Source: Mucilaginibacter phenanthrenivorans
Lineage (GTDB): Bacteria; Bacteroidota; Bacteroidia; Sphingobacteriales; Sphingobacteriaceae
Reading direction: 5' to 3'
Length of the DNA stretch: 64,000 bases
Assembly (NCBI RefSeq): GCF_024721155.1
Contig: NZ_JAHVAP010000002.1
Location: forward strand, 248,001 to 312,000
Position numbers and translations under genes: made by a program
Part shown: positions 27,488-36,421 of the stretch, piece by piece
Layout: each line of letters begins with the position of its first letter
How positions within the stretch are numbered: position 1 is the stretch's first letter
The notes under the pieces: generated by a model
Told to the model about the DNA's origin: nothing
The model's database searches: none
Seen by the model: the letters and a program-made list of their open reading frames with translations, nothing else

Positions 27488-28696
27488 ATGAATAATTACC
27501 AGCCTTATTTTGATCTTGCGGAGCTAATCGCAAAATATTTGCGGGATGAGCTTACCGTACCTGAACAAAAGGAATTGGATCAATGGCTGGATGCAAGCGT
27601 TCATAACCAGGAATTATTCAGAAAACTAACCGATGAAACGCGAATTAACCAGCAGTTGGAAGTGTTTTCGGCGGTAGAACAGGATAAAGCCTGGGAAAAG
27701 ATAGCAGGAGCCACCGGGTTTAAAAAAACGACAATTACCCCATTTAAATTAAAGCAATTATTCCCTTACGCAGCGGCTGTGGTGCTATTGTTAGCAGTTG
27801 GGATAGGCCTGAATCGGTATGTTTTAAAAAAAACGACTAATAAACCGCTCGCACTTCATAAACCGGATATTTTACCTGGGAGTAACAAAGCTATTTTGAC
27901 TTTAGCCAATGGATCAAAAATAACTTTAAATGATGCGGGAAACGGGAAAATAGCCAGACAACAGAATATTGTGATTAACAAGGCCCAAAATGGCGAGTTG
28001 ATTTATAATATTGACAATTCTCTTAAAGCTGCGCGGCAGCCAAAGGTTGCAGATCTTATTGCTATGAACACCCTTACCACGCCACGTGGTGGGCAGTATG
28101 AGGTTGTTTTACCTGATGGCACCAAAGTTTGGTTAAACGCTGCTTCGTCTTTAAAATATCCAACCTCATTTCCGGGTAATGAAAGAAAGGTTGAATTAGC
28201 AGGTGAAGCTTATTTTGAAGTTGCTAAAAATCCAGCTAAGCCGTTTTTTGTAAAAACCACTAATCAAACTGTTGAGGTATTAGGAACTCACTTTAACATT
28301 AGTAGTTACGGCGATGAGACTTCTACAAAAACCACGCTTCTGGAAGGTAGTATTAATGTTGCCAATACTTCTGGTATGTATTTGGTTAAACTTAAACCCG
28401 GGCAACAGGCAATCGGTACAATAAAAGGGATTAAAATAAATGCAGATGCTGATGTTGAAGAAGCGATGGCATGGAAAAACGGAAAGTTTATGTTCAAAAA
28501 CACAGATCTTCCAACAATTATGCGCCTTTTATCAAGATGGTATGACGTGGACGTAGAATACCAGGGCACAATTGCCGAGAAGCATTACAGGGGACGGATT
28601 TCACGAAATGTGCCTGTATCACAGGTGTTTGAAATCTTAAAAACAAGTGGCGTTAACTTTACAATCATCGGGAGGAAGATTATAGTAAAACCATAA
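27488..28696 (+). CDS. FecR-type anti-sigma factor
   Basis: 402 aa. The N-terminal cytoplasmic part (about 1-95) carries a zinc-less anti-sigma helix region (LIAKYLRDELTVPEQKELDQWL). A single membrane helix is at about 97-118 (LFPYAAAVVLLLAVGIGLNRYV). The periplasmic FecR domain has TPRGGQYEVVLPDGTKVWLNAAS and AGEAYFEVAKNPAKPF near 197-260, followed by a DUF4974 domain at the C-terminus (FEILKTSGVNFTIIGRKIIV). It would hold the ECF sigma factor at the membrane and receive the signal from the receptor's STN domain. Confidence 0.93.
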   Translation: MNNYQPYFDLAELIAKYLRDELTVPEQKELDQWLDASVHNQELFRKLTDETRINQQLEVFSAVEQDKAWEKIAGATGFKKTTITPFKLKQLFPYAAAVVLLLAVGIGLNRYVLKKTTNKPLALHKPDILPGSNKAILTLANGSKITLNDAGNGKIARQQNIVINKAQNGELIYNIDNSLKAARQPKVADLIAMNTLTTPRGGQYEVVLPDGTKVWLNAASSLKYPTSFPGNERKVELAGEAYFEVAKNPAKPFFVKTTNQTVEVLGTHFNISSYGDETSTKTTLLEGSINVANTSGMYLVKLKPGQQAIGTIKGIKINADADVEEAMAWKNGKFMFKNTDLPTIMRLLSRWYDVDVEYQGTIAEKHYRGRISRNVPVSQVFEILKTSGVNFTIIGRKIIVKP

Positions 28697-28844
28697 AAAA
28701 GGAAATCAGGGTATCCGGCAAGGCCGGTTATCTTAAGGCCAAAAAAGACCGAAAGTGTATCGAGCACTTCCGGCCAAAACGATCGGGCCAATCATAAAAA
28801 TTATATTGACAATACACTTTTACTAAAAGAACCCAACCAAAAAT

Positions 28845-31800
28845 ATGGATTTTTCTACACATTTTCCGCCACCATATGAGGGCCGGAGGATAAACAAAAC
28901 TACTAAAGCAATAAACAGCTTTTACAAAATAGATCCGGCTACCAAAAGGAAAATTATTATGCGGATAAAATTAATTACCATCTTACTATTTGCGGCATGC
29001 CTTCATATTAGTGCAGCAAGTTTTAGTCAAAACGTTACTATTTCTGAAAGAAATGCTAACCTGGAAACAGTTTTGAATAAAATTGAGCAACAAAGCGGTT
29101 TTGACGTTTTCATGCAAACAGAACTTCTTGCCAGGAGTAACAAGGTTACTATAGATGTAAAAAATATCACCCTGGAAAAGGCGCTCGAAAAAGTTTTTAA
29201 AGGGCAGCCATTAACCTATGCAATAGTTGGACATACCATTGTATTAAAGGAAAAAGGTGCTTCAAAAAGCTCATCTGACAAAAATGTAGGTTTAACTATT
29301 AACGCAGACCGTGTGGTTACAGGTAAATTGCTGGATGCACAAACAAAAGAGCCACTTATTGGAGCTACTATAGCTGTGAAGGACGTGAAACGTGCAACGG
29401 TTGCAGCGCTTGACGGAACATTTAAAATAAACGTACCTGAAGGGAGCACTACGTTGGTATTTACGTACATTGGTTATATAACCAAAGAGCTAACTATTAC
29501 CGGTGCTGATCTGGGAACTATTACAATGGATCCGGTTTCAGCTTCTGTAAAAGAAGTTACCGTTACAGCTAACCCATCTTTAGCAATTGACCGGCATACG
29601 CCTATTGCAGCTTCTTCGGTAGGTAAAGTTTACATTGAAGAAAAGGGCGCAGGAGCGGAGTTTCCTGAATTGTTAAAAGCGGCGCCAGGTGTTATGACCT
29701 CAAAAGGCGGCGGCGGCTACGGTGATTCGCGCGTGAATATCCGCGGTTTTAGCAGCAACAACGTTGCGCTTTTAATAAACGGCATCCCCGTTAACGACGT
29801 GGAAGCCGGAAAGATCTACTGGAACGATTGGGCGGGCCTGGCTGATGTTACTACATCAATGCAAGTGCAACGCGGTTTAGGCGCTTCAAAGGTGGCTGTA
29901 CCATCATTAGGCGGTACTATAAATATCACTACAAAAAGCACTGAACTACAGGAAGGTGGAACAATATCCCAATCAATAGGTACGTTCAATAGCTATAAAA
30001 CAGTACTGTCGTATTCAACTGGTTTGACTGATAAAGGATGGTCAACTTCATTCCTGCTTTCAAGGAGCCAGGGTGACGGTTATGCCCCGGGTTTATATTA
30101 TACAGGATATAGTTATTTTGCTAACCTATCAAAGGTATTAAGCCCAACACAAACCTTATCGTTCAACTTTATGGGTGCTACGCAAAACCATGGCCAGCGT
30201 TATACCTTCAACACAATCGGTACTTACAGGAACAGCCCGCTGGGTATCAGGTATAACTCTGATTATGGTTACCTGAATGGTCAGCTTTTAAGCGCAGAGC
30301 AGAACTACTATAATAAACCTTTAGCCTCGTTAAACCACAGCTGGAAAATAGATGAAACATCGTCTTTGGCAACTGTAGTGTACGGTTCATGGGGTACAGG
30401 AGCGGCCCGTTACCTTGCTGGTACAAATACCACTTTAACTCCCGGAAATGGTACCGCCAACGTGCCTAGAACAGGTGACATATATTCCCCTATTGATTTT
30501 AACGCCATTGTTAAATCAAACGTTGCTAATGCAGATGGTTCTTCAAGCAGGTATTTCCAAAATACAGTCAACAATCATCAGCAATATGGCATCCTGAGTA
30601 CGTATAAAAAGAAATTAGGTGATATTGACCTTTTGGCCGGTATTGATGGAAGATACTACCGGGGCGAGCATTTTTACCAGATGGATGATCTGTTAGGAGG
30701 AAGCTACATTGCAGATATCCGCAACAACAGCGTTACCAGTCCTTCAGGTAATATCAATGATCCTAACGCACATATTGGTGTTGGTGATAAATTTAATAAT
30801 GACTATACATACCAGGTTGCTTCGGAAGGCGCCTATGTACAGGCGGAATATAATAAAAACGACCTGTCGGCATTTGTTACCGTTGCGGCAAGTAATACCG
30901 GTAACCGCAGGATCGATTATTTTAACTACACAACCGGCAGCCCTGATGCAACCAGCAAATGGGTTAATTTTTTAGGTTACCAGGCCAAGGGTGGTGCCAA
31001 CTATAATATTGACGCACACAATAATATATTTGCTAACATAGGCTACATTCAACGGGCACCACTTGTTGCCAATATTTTTCTTGACAAGGATAACGACCTT
31101 AACCCGAATGCAAAACCAGAGAAACTGATGAGCTACGAGTTGGGTTATGGCTTTGTAAGCTCTATGTTTAGCGCCAACGTAAACTTATACCGTTCAACAT
31201 ATAAAGACAGGGCAAAAACAACCGTTTTGACCGACCAAACTGATAACTCACTTTATACCGTAAATATTTCGGGTATCAACGAAATTCATCAGGGTGTGGA
31301 AGTTGATGCAAAATTCCGTCCTATTAACGCCGTTACCCTAAGCGGTAGCCTGTCGATAGGCGATTTTCATTACACAAGTAACACTGGCCCAACACAAATA
31401 ACCAGCGACCAGGGTAAGACATTAAACCAGGATGCTTTATTGCTGAAAGGCTTAAAGGTAGGTGAGTTTGGCACCTCAAACACCAGCGCGCAAACAACTG
31501 CTGCTTTGGGGCTTGATGTGCAAGTGCTTCCAAAAGTTAAGGTTGGAGCAAACTATAACTATTATGGCCGTTACTATGCCTCATTTGATCCGTCGAAGCT
31601 TACTACAACGCAACAAACAGCCGCCGGACAGGCGTTCACAAATTACCAGCTTCCAAACTTTTCTACATTGGATCTGAACGTTGTTTACCGCTTCAAATTT
31701 GCCGGGCTTGATGCTTCATTTATAGCCAACGTTTACAACGTGTTAAACACCGCTTATGTTGCTGATGCTTTTGAAACCGGTATCCCGGCAAATGCTGCTG

Positions 31801-31889
31801 CTTACAGTTTCCCTACCCGTATAAGTAATATGGGCGTTTGGTATGGTTCTCCAAGAACATACATGACAACTTTAAAAATTAACTTTTAA
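28845..31889 (+). CDS. TonB-dependent receptor with STN signalling domain
   Basis: 1014 aa. The signal peptide starts at Met39 (MRIKLITILLFAACLHISAASFSQ). A long leader before it is common in FecIR-linked receptors, so I keep the earlier start, but 28959 is an alternative. The STN domain (about 70-135, VLNKIEQQSGFDVFM) touches FecR. A CarboxypepD_reg domain (about 158-235, GKLLDAQTKEPLIGATI) is followed by a plug (KAAPGVMTSKGGGGYGDSRVNIRGF) and a beta-barrel that ends in LKINF. The barrel has the features of a siderophore or metal-type receptor (VQRGLGASKVAVPSLGGTINI) rather than of SusC; the ligand is unknown. Confidence 0.92.
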   Translation: MDFSTHFPPPYEGRRINKTTKAINSFYKIDPATKRKIIMRIKLITILLFAACLHISAASFSQNVTISERNANLETVLNKIEQQSGFDVFMQTELLARSNKVTIDVKNITLEKALEKVFKGQPLTYAIVGHTIVLKEKGASKSSSDKNVGLTINADRVVTGKLLDAQTKEPLIGATIAVKDVKRATVAALDGTFKINVPEGSTTLVFTYIGYITKELTITGADLGTITMDPVSASVKEVTVTANPSLAIDRHTPIAASSVGKVYIEEKGAGAEFPELLKAAPGVMTSKGGGGYGDSRVNIRGFSSNNVALLINGIPVNDVEAGKIYWNDWAGLADVTTSMQVQRGLGASKVAVPSLGGTINITTKSTELQEGGTISQSIGTFNSYKTVLSYSTGLTDKGWSTSFLLSRSQGDGYAPGLYYTGYSYFANLSKVLSPTQTLSFNFMGATQNHGQRYTFNTIGTYRNSPLGIRYNSDYGYLNGQLLSAEQNYYNKPLASLNHSWKIDETSSLATVVYGSWGTGAARYLAGTNTTLTPGNGTANVPRTGDIYSPIDFNAIVKSNVANADGSSSRYFQNTVNNHQQYGILSTYKKKLGDIDLLAGIDGRYYRGEHFYQMDDLLGGSYIADIRNNSVTSPSGNINDPNAHIGVGDKFNNDYTYQVASEGAYVQAEYNKNDLSAFVTVAASNTGNRRIDYFNYTTGSPDATSKWVNFLGYQAKGGANYNIDAHNNIFANIGYIQRAPLVANIFLDKDNDLNPNAKPEKLMSYELGYGFVSSMFSANVNLYRSTYKDRAKTTVLTDQTDNSLYTVNISGINEIHQGVEVDAKFRPINAVTLSGSLSIGDFHYTSNTGPTQITSDQGKTLNQDALLLKGLKVGEFGTSNTSAQTTAALGLDVQVLPKVKVGANYNYYGRYYASFDPSKLTTTQQTAAGQAFTNYQLPNFSTLDLNVVYRFKFAGLDASFIANVYNVLNTAYVADAFETGIPANAAAYSFPTRISNMGVWYGSPRTYMTTLKINF

Positions 31890-31910
31890 TCATCTTTTAA
31901 AAAAGATATT

Positions 31911-33116
31911 ATGAAAAAAATATTATTCAATTTACTCGGCCTTGCAGCTATAGCCACAGCGATAAGCTCGTGCAGGCCTATGGATAAAACCTATAAAGCG
32001 CTTGATGGATTGCCTGGCACGGCAAAAACCCTTGCTTATACGATACAAGCTGCTGATTATACAAATACTAACGTATATCCTTCTAGCTCTGCCGTTTATA
32101 AAGCGAAGGGTTTTGTTTCTACTGCAGATGCGAACGCGAATGTTCCGGCGCTCCTTAACTTTAAGTTTTTCGATTATCCGGATGGCTCTAACGCTAATAT
32201 TACTTTTACCCCATTAACTGGCTCAGTAGTACTGGCCGACAGCGTTTTTAAAGATGTATCGTACACGCTTACACATGATGATTACTTGTTATTACCAGGC
32301 AATAAATATGCAGATTTTAGCATTGCCCAGGTGTTAAGCTGGTTACCTTATAAGTACACCGCACCGGCAGCTAACCAACTGGCAGTATTGTCATGGACTT
32401 TTTATCCGACTATTAATACAACACCAACTGTTTACCCTGGCATCTATGTATCTACCACAGCAGGTGTAACTACGGCAACGGGTTCGTTTCTATATTTAAA
32501 CGGCGCATGGGTGCAGGCTTATCAAATTACGCCTGCCCAATATGCAGCGGTGGGACGCGGGCAGTATAACCAGTTTACGGCAGCTGATGATGCTTCGTTG
32601 TTATCTTACTTAAATAACCTGCTAAAAACCGATCCGTATGTTGCTGGTAATGCAAAAGCAGGGAGTGTTCAATATGTAAGCTTTAATTACTATAGCAGCA
32701 CCAAAGTAACATCGCAAAGGGTTATACAATTAACTTTTGATGGTACCAACTGGACCCGCGCGTCTGCCGCTACTACGCTTACTTTTGTTAAAAGCAAAGG
32801 TACCTGGATTCCTGATCCGACCGTTTACTATACTACTAAAGCAAGTGATTATACACTTATAGGTAATTCAACCATAGGTACTGCAGATGGACGTTCCAAC
32901 TACGCACAATATGGCGACTTTAACATCCAGCAGGGTAGTCAGTATTTCTGGACTGAAGCGGATATAGAAAGTGCTTTAGTGCTGATGTTGAAAACGGATT
33001 TTCCGAATGCAACCGTTGGAATCCCATATAAAATCACATACTTGATTTATACGGGTGCAACAACAAGCACCACACTTACATTCAAATTTGATGGTACTAA
33101 CTGGGCTAAACAATAA
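31911..33116 (+). CDS. Surface lipoprotein linked to the TonB receptor
   Basis: 401 aa, 21 nt after the receptor gene, so co-transcribed. Signal peptide with lipobox ISSC (Cys21). The protein is rich in Tyr, Thr, Ser and Asn and holds two related segments (LTFDGTNWTRAS and FKFDGTNWAKQ), suggesting an internal duplication of a beta-rich unit. It is not SusD-like (no TPR helices). It may be the substrate-capturing partner of the receptor. I do not recognise the family with certainty. Confidence 0.75.
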   Translation: MKKILFNLLGLAAIATAISSCRPMDKTYKALDGLPGTAKTLAYTIQAADYTNTNVYPSSSAVYKAKGFVSTADANANVPALLNFKFFDYPDGSNANITFTPLTGSVVLADSVFKDVSYTLTHDDYLLLPGNKYADFSIAQVLSWLPYKYTAPAANQLAVLSWTFYPTINTTPTVYPGIYVSTTAGVTTATGSFLYLNGAWVQAYQITPAQYAAVGRGQYNQFTAADDASLLSYLNNLLKTDPYVAGNAKAGSVQYVSFNYYSSTKVTSQRVIQLTFDGTNWTRASAATTLTFVKSKGTWIPDPTVYYTTKASDYTLIGNSTIGTADGRSNYAQYGDFNIQQGSQYFWTEADIESALVLMLKTDFPNATVGIPYKITYLIYTGATTSTTLTFKFDGTNWAKQ

Positions 33117-33131
33117 ATATATTTAGTCATT

Positions 33132-33173
33132 AAAAATAAAGACCCAGTCCAATTGGACCGGGTCTTTATTTTT
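33132..33173. terminator. Bidirectional terminator between the lipoprotein gene and purM
   Basis: AAAAATAAAGACCC...GTCC pairs with GGAC...GGGTCTTTATTTTT around AATT. Runs of A and T at both ends let it work in either direction between convergent genes. Confidence 0.9.
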
Positions 33174-33192
33174 AATAAGGATTTTTTAAAGA

Positions 33193-34374
33193 TTAGTTGT
33201 ATACAAACTCTCCAAATTCCGACCGGATTGTCACCTGTTTTTGCTCAGCCGCCTCAACACGACCGATGATCTGCGCATCAACACCGAAGCTTTTGGAAAT
33301 GGCGATTAGCTCAGCCGCAATTGCTTCCGGAACATACAGCTCCATACGATGCCCCATATTAAATACCTTGTACATTTCCTGCCAGCTGGTTTTTGATTCC
33401 TGCTGGATCAGATTAAACAGGGGAGGAACCGGGAACAGGTTGTCTTTTATAATATGCAGGTTATCGATAAAGTGCAGCACCTTGGTTTGTGCGCCGCCGC
33501 TGCAATGCACCATTCCGTGTACGCTATCGCGGTGGCAATCCAATATTTTTTTAATGATAGGGGCGTAGGTGCGCGTTGCGGACAATACTAATTTACCGGC
33601 GGTAACTGTTTGCCCGTTGCCGATCTCAATGGCATCTGTAAGGTTTTTACTGCCAGAGAAGATTAATTCATGGGGAATGGCTGCATCATAGCTTTCCGGG
33701 TACTTATCGGCAATAGTTTTATTAAACACATCATGACGGGCGGATGTAAGCCCGTTAGAGCCCATGCCGCCGTTATATTCCTTTTCATAAGTAGCCTGAC
33801 CATAGGAGGCAAGGCCAACAATTACATCGCCGGGTTGGATGCGGTGATTGGAGATCACATCGGCTTGTTTCATTCGGCAGGTAACGGTTGAATCAACAAT
33901 GATGGTGCGCACCAGGTCACCAACGTCGGCAGTTTCACCACCGGTTGAATAGATGCCTATACCAGCCTGTCTTAATTCAGCAAGGATTTCTTCAGTTCCG
34001 TTTATGATGGCTGCAATAACCTCGCCCGGAATCAGGTTTTTATTCCTGCCGATGGTGGATGAAAGCAGGATATTATCGGTAGCGCCTACGCAAAGGAGGT
34101 CATCCAGGTTCATGATAATTGCATCTTGTGCGATGCCGCGCCAAACAGAAATGTCGCCGGTCTCCTTCCAGTAGGTATAAGCCAATGATGATTTGGTTCC
34201 AGCACCATCTGCATGCATAATGTTGCAATAAAGTGGGTCGTTGGTTAAAATATCAGGTACTATTTTACAAAAGGCCTTAGGGAAAATTCCCTTGTCGATA
34301 TTTTTAATAGCATTGTGGACGTCGTCTTTAGAAGCGGATACACCTCTTTGATCATACCGTTGCGAAGAATTCAT
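33193..34374 (-). CDS. purM: Phosphoribosylformylglycinamidine cyclo-ligase (AIR synthase)
   Basis: 393 aa, the longer Bacteroidota form. It closes the imidazole ring in purine synthesis, using ATP to turn FGAM into AIR. Typical segments are RYDQRGVSASKDDVHNAIKNI at the start, MHADGAGTKSSLAY near residue 54, NLDDLLCVGATDNILLSSTIGRN near 90, and GGETADVGDLVRTI near 147. purL is 14 kb away. Confidence 0.93.
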   Translation of the reverse strand: MNSSQRYDQRGVSASKDDVHNAIKNIDKGIFPKAFCKIVPDILTNDPLYCNIMHADGAGTKSSLAYTYWKETGDISVWRGIAQDAIIMNLDDLLCVGATDNILLSSTIGRNKNLIPGEVIAAIINGTEEILAELRQAGIGIYSTGGETADVGDLVRTIIVDSTVTCRMKQADVISNHRIQPGDVIVGLASYGQATYEKEYNGGMGSNGLTSARHDVFNKTIADKYPESYDAAIPHELIFSGSKNLTDAIEIGNGQTVTAGKLVLSATRTYAPIIKKILDCHRDSVHGMVHCSGGAQTKVLHFIDNLHIIKDNLFPVPPLFNLIQQESKTSWQEMYKVFNMGHRMELYVPEAIAAELIAISKSFGVDAQIIGRVEAAEQKQVTIRSEFGEFVYN

Positions 34375-34391
34375 GCGGCAAATATAAAAAT

Positions 34392-34423
34392 AGTTGATGG
34401 TTCATAGTTGATGGTTCATGGTT
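34392..34423. repeat. Iterated-word direct repeat (AGTTGATGGTTCAT type)
   Basis: Two direct copies of AGTTGATGGTTCAT, then a partial one (GGTT), just upstream of purM. The words match those at 20870 and 51673. Confidence 0.6.
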
Positions 34424-34552
34424 TTAACGTGCAAATCATTTTGTTGTAGCCTCAGCTCCAATCTGAATTGGCGCCAGGCCACAAAAATTCAAGCGAATTA
34501 GTGTCAATTCAATCTTTAAAACCGTTAATTTGCATACATCCTACTATAATTC

Positions 34553-36337
34553 ATGTTAAACAGTGTTCCTTATAAAATTAAGAAGTGGCGCCTGCGTCAA
34601 AACAGCCAGCGCAACTTCCTGATCTATTGCAGTGTTTTTGTGGGCTTTTTTGGCGGACTGGCTGCAATTGCTTTAAAATTCCTTGTACACGCCATGGAGG
34701 AGATCAGCAGAAATATCTCTGCTCACCTTCCGTACCACATTATCTACGTGTTCCTTCCTGCGCTCGGGATCTTTCTAACGGTTTCATACCAGCACCTTAT
34801 TAATAAGGATAAGATCCAAAAAGGCATCGGCAATATCCTGGCGAATATCAAGCGCAACCATTCAAACATCAGGTATAATAACATCTATTCGCATTTGGTC
34901 ACCAGTTCACTAACGGTTGGCTTCGGCGGGTCATCAGGGTTAGAAGCGCCGATTGTTAGCACCGGCGCAGCCATAGGCTCAAACACCGGCAAATTTTTCA
35001 ACCTGAGCCCGTATGAAAAAACAATTTTAATTGCGGCGGGCGCTTCTGCGGGCATTGCCGCTGTTTTTAACAGCCCTATAGCTGGGGTATTATTTTCACT
35101 TGAGATTCTGCTGGGCGAAATCTCCATCCCTACGTTTATACCGTTACTTATTGCTTCTGCTACGGGTGTGGTTGTATCAAAGCTGTTGTATTCAGATCAG
35201 TTGTTTCATTTGGCTACGGAGGGATGGGCGATGAGCGCACTGCCTTTTTATATAGTCCTTGGGCTGTTCAGCGGATGGATCTCTGTTTATATCTCCAAGG
35301 TTGGCGGCTTCCTTGAAAGAGGAATCCTGAAAAAGCAAAACCGGTATGTCCGTGCTCTTGCGGGCGGCTTGTTTCTAGGACTTATTATAATGGTGTTTCC
35401 GGCTTTATTTGGTGAAGGTTATCATTACCTCCAGGCAATATTGAACGGAAATATTAATGCCTTAAAAGAAGAATCATTTTTTAGCGCATGGCTGGCACAT
35501 CCTATTGTGATGGCAGGCTTTATAGCTTGCATGGTTTTTATGAAGATTATTACCGCCGGGATAACTATAGGAGCCGGGGGCAACGGTGGTACTTTCGCAC
35601 CAACTATGTTCACCGGCGCATTTTTGGGTTTGTTTGTGGCCTTTAGCGTTAACCAAACCGGTCTTGTGCATTTAAACACCAGTAACTTTGTTGCCGTGGG
35701 TATGGCTGGCGCACTTAGCGGCGTGTTGCACGCACCATTGACAGCCATATTCCTGATCGCTGAGATTACAGGCGGGTACGTACTGTTTATCCCGCTCATG
35801 ATCGTGTCTTCTATATCCTATATCATAGCAAGGCTTTTTAATCCGCATAATATGTACTGGCATGACCTGATACATGAGAAAAATATTCATCCCGACCAGG
35901 ATTATGATATGCTGAATGCTATTGGGATATCGAGCCTTATAAATAAGCAATTTGTTGGGATAAGTAAAAGTACAACGGTAAAGGATTTTTATAAATTACT
36001 TGCAGGAACCACCGTCAATATTTTCGCTGTTATAGATGAGGCGGGAAGACTTGAGGGGATCATATTGCTCGACCAGATCCGCAAAAACTTATTTGATGCC
36101 AACATTCCCGATGAAGAGACGGTAGCTGATATTATGACTATTCCGCCGGGTATCATCGAATATGAACAATCTGTAAGCAGCGTAATGGATCTGTTCGATA
36201 CCTTGGATGTTTGGCTATTGCCAGTTACAAGGGATGATTTATTTATGGGCTTTATCTCCAAATCGACCCTGCTTGCCCGGTACCGCGAGGAATTTATCCG
36301 GCAGAATAAGGAAGCCGACTTATTCATTAAGCACTAA
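34553..36337 (+). CDS. ClC-type chloride channel or antiporter with CBS pair
   Basis: 594 aa. Residues about 25-440 form the multi-helix ClC core. Selectivity motifs are GFGGSSGLEAPIV (about 122-135), where the Glu stands at the gating site of GREGP, and GAGGNGGTFAPTMF (about 342-356). Two CBS-like segments follow near 470-580 (KDFYKLLAGTTVNIFAVIDEA and YEQSVSSVMDLFDTLDVWLLPV). The gating glutamate suggests proton-coupled or voltage-gated chloride transport; which mode is not settled. Inner membrane. Confidence 0.9.
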   Translation: MLNSVPYKIKKWRLRQNSQRNFLIYCSVFVGFFGGLAAIALKFLVHAMEEISRNISAHLPYHIIYVFLPALGIFLTVSYQHLINKDKIQKGIGNILANIKRNHSNIRYNNIYSHLVTSSLTVGFGGSSGLEAPIVSTGAAIGSNTGKFFNLSPYEKTILIAAGASAGIAAVFNSPIAGVLFSLEILLGEISIPTFIPLLIASATGVVVSKLLYSDQLFHLATEGWAMSALPFYIVLGLFSGWISVYISKVGGFLERGILKKQNRYVRALAGGLFLGLIIMVFPALFGEGYHYLQAILNGNINALKEESFFSAWLAHPIVMAGFIACMVFMKIITAGITIGAGGNGGTFAPTMFTGAFLGLFVAFSVNQTGLVHLNTSNFVAVGMAGALSGVLHAPLTAIFLIAEITGGYVLFIPLMIVSSISYIIARLFNPHNMYWHDLIHEKNIHPDQDYDMLNAIGISSLINKQFVGISKSTTVKDFYKLLAGTTVNIFAVIDEAGRLEGIILLDQIRKNLFDANIPDEETVADIMTIPPGIIEYEQSVSSVMDLFDTLDVWLLPVTRDDLFMGFISKSTLLARYREEFIRQNKEADLFIKH

Positions 36338-36342
36338 TAAAT

Positions 36343-36395
36343 ACGAATTCCACGAACTGACTAGAATTTTCTAAAATCAGCTTCGTGGAATTCGT
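36343..36395. repeat. Inverted repeat (ACGAATTCCACGAA type) between convergent genes
   Basis: ACGAATTCCACGAA (36343-36356) pairs with TTCGTGGAATTCGT (36382-36395), and the inner CTGA/TCAG also pairs. It lies between the ClC and glnN stop codons and probably serves as a terminator for both. The arm repeats the word ACGAA, like other word repeats here. Confidence 0.7.
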
Positions 36396-36421
36396 CTTTG
36401 TTCTTGAGTATTAGGGTTTGT

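Noticed and set aside
28697..28844. Terminator between fecR and the STN receptor gene
   Set aside because: CCGGCAAGGCCGG makes only a short stem with no T-run; the cassette is more likely co-transcribed.
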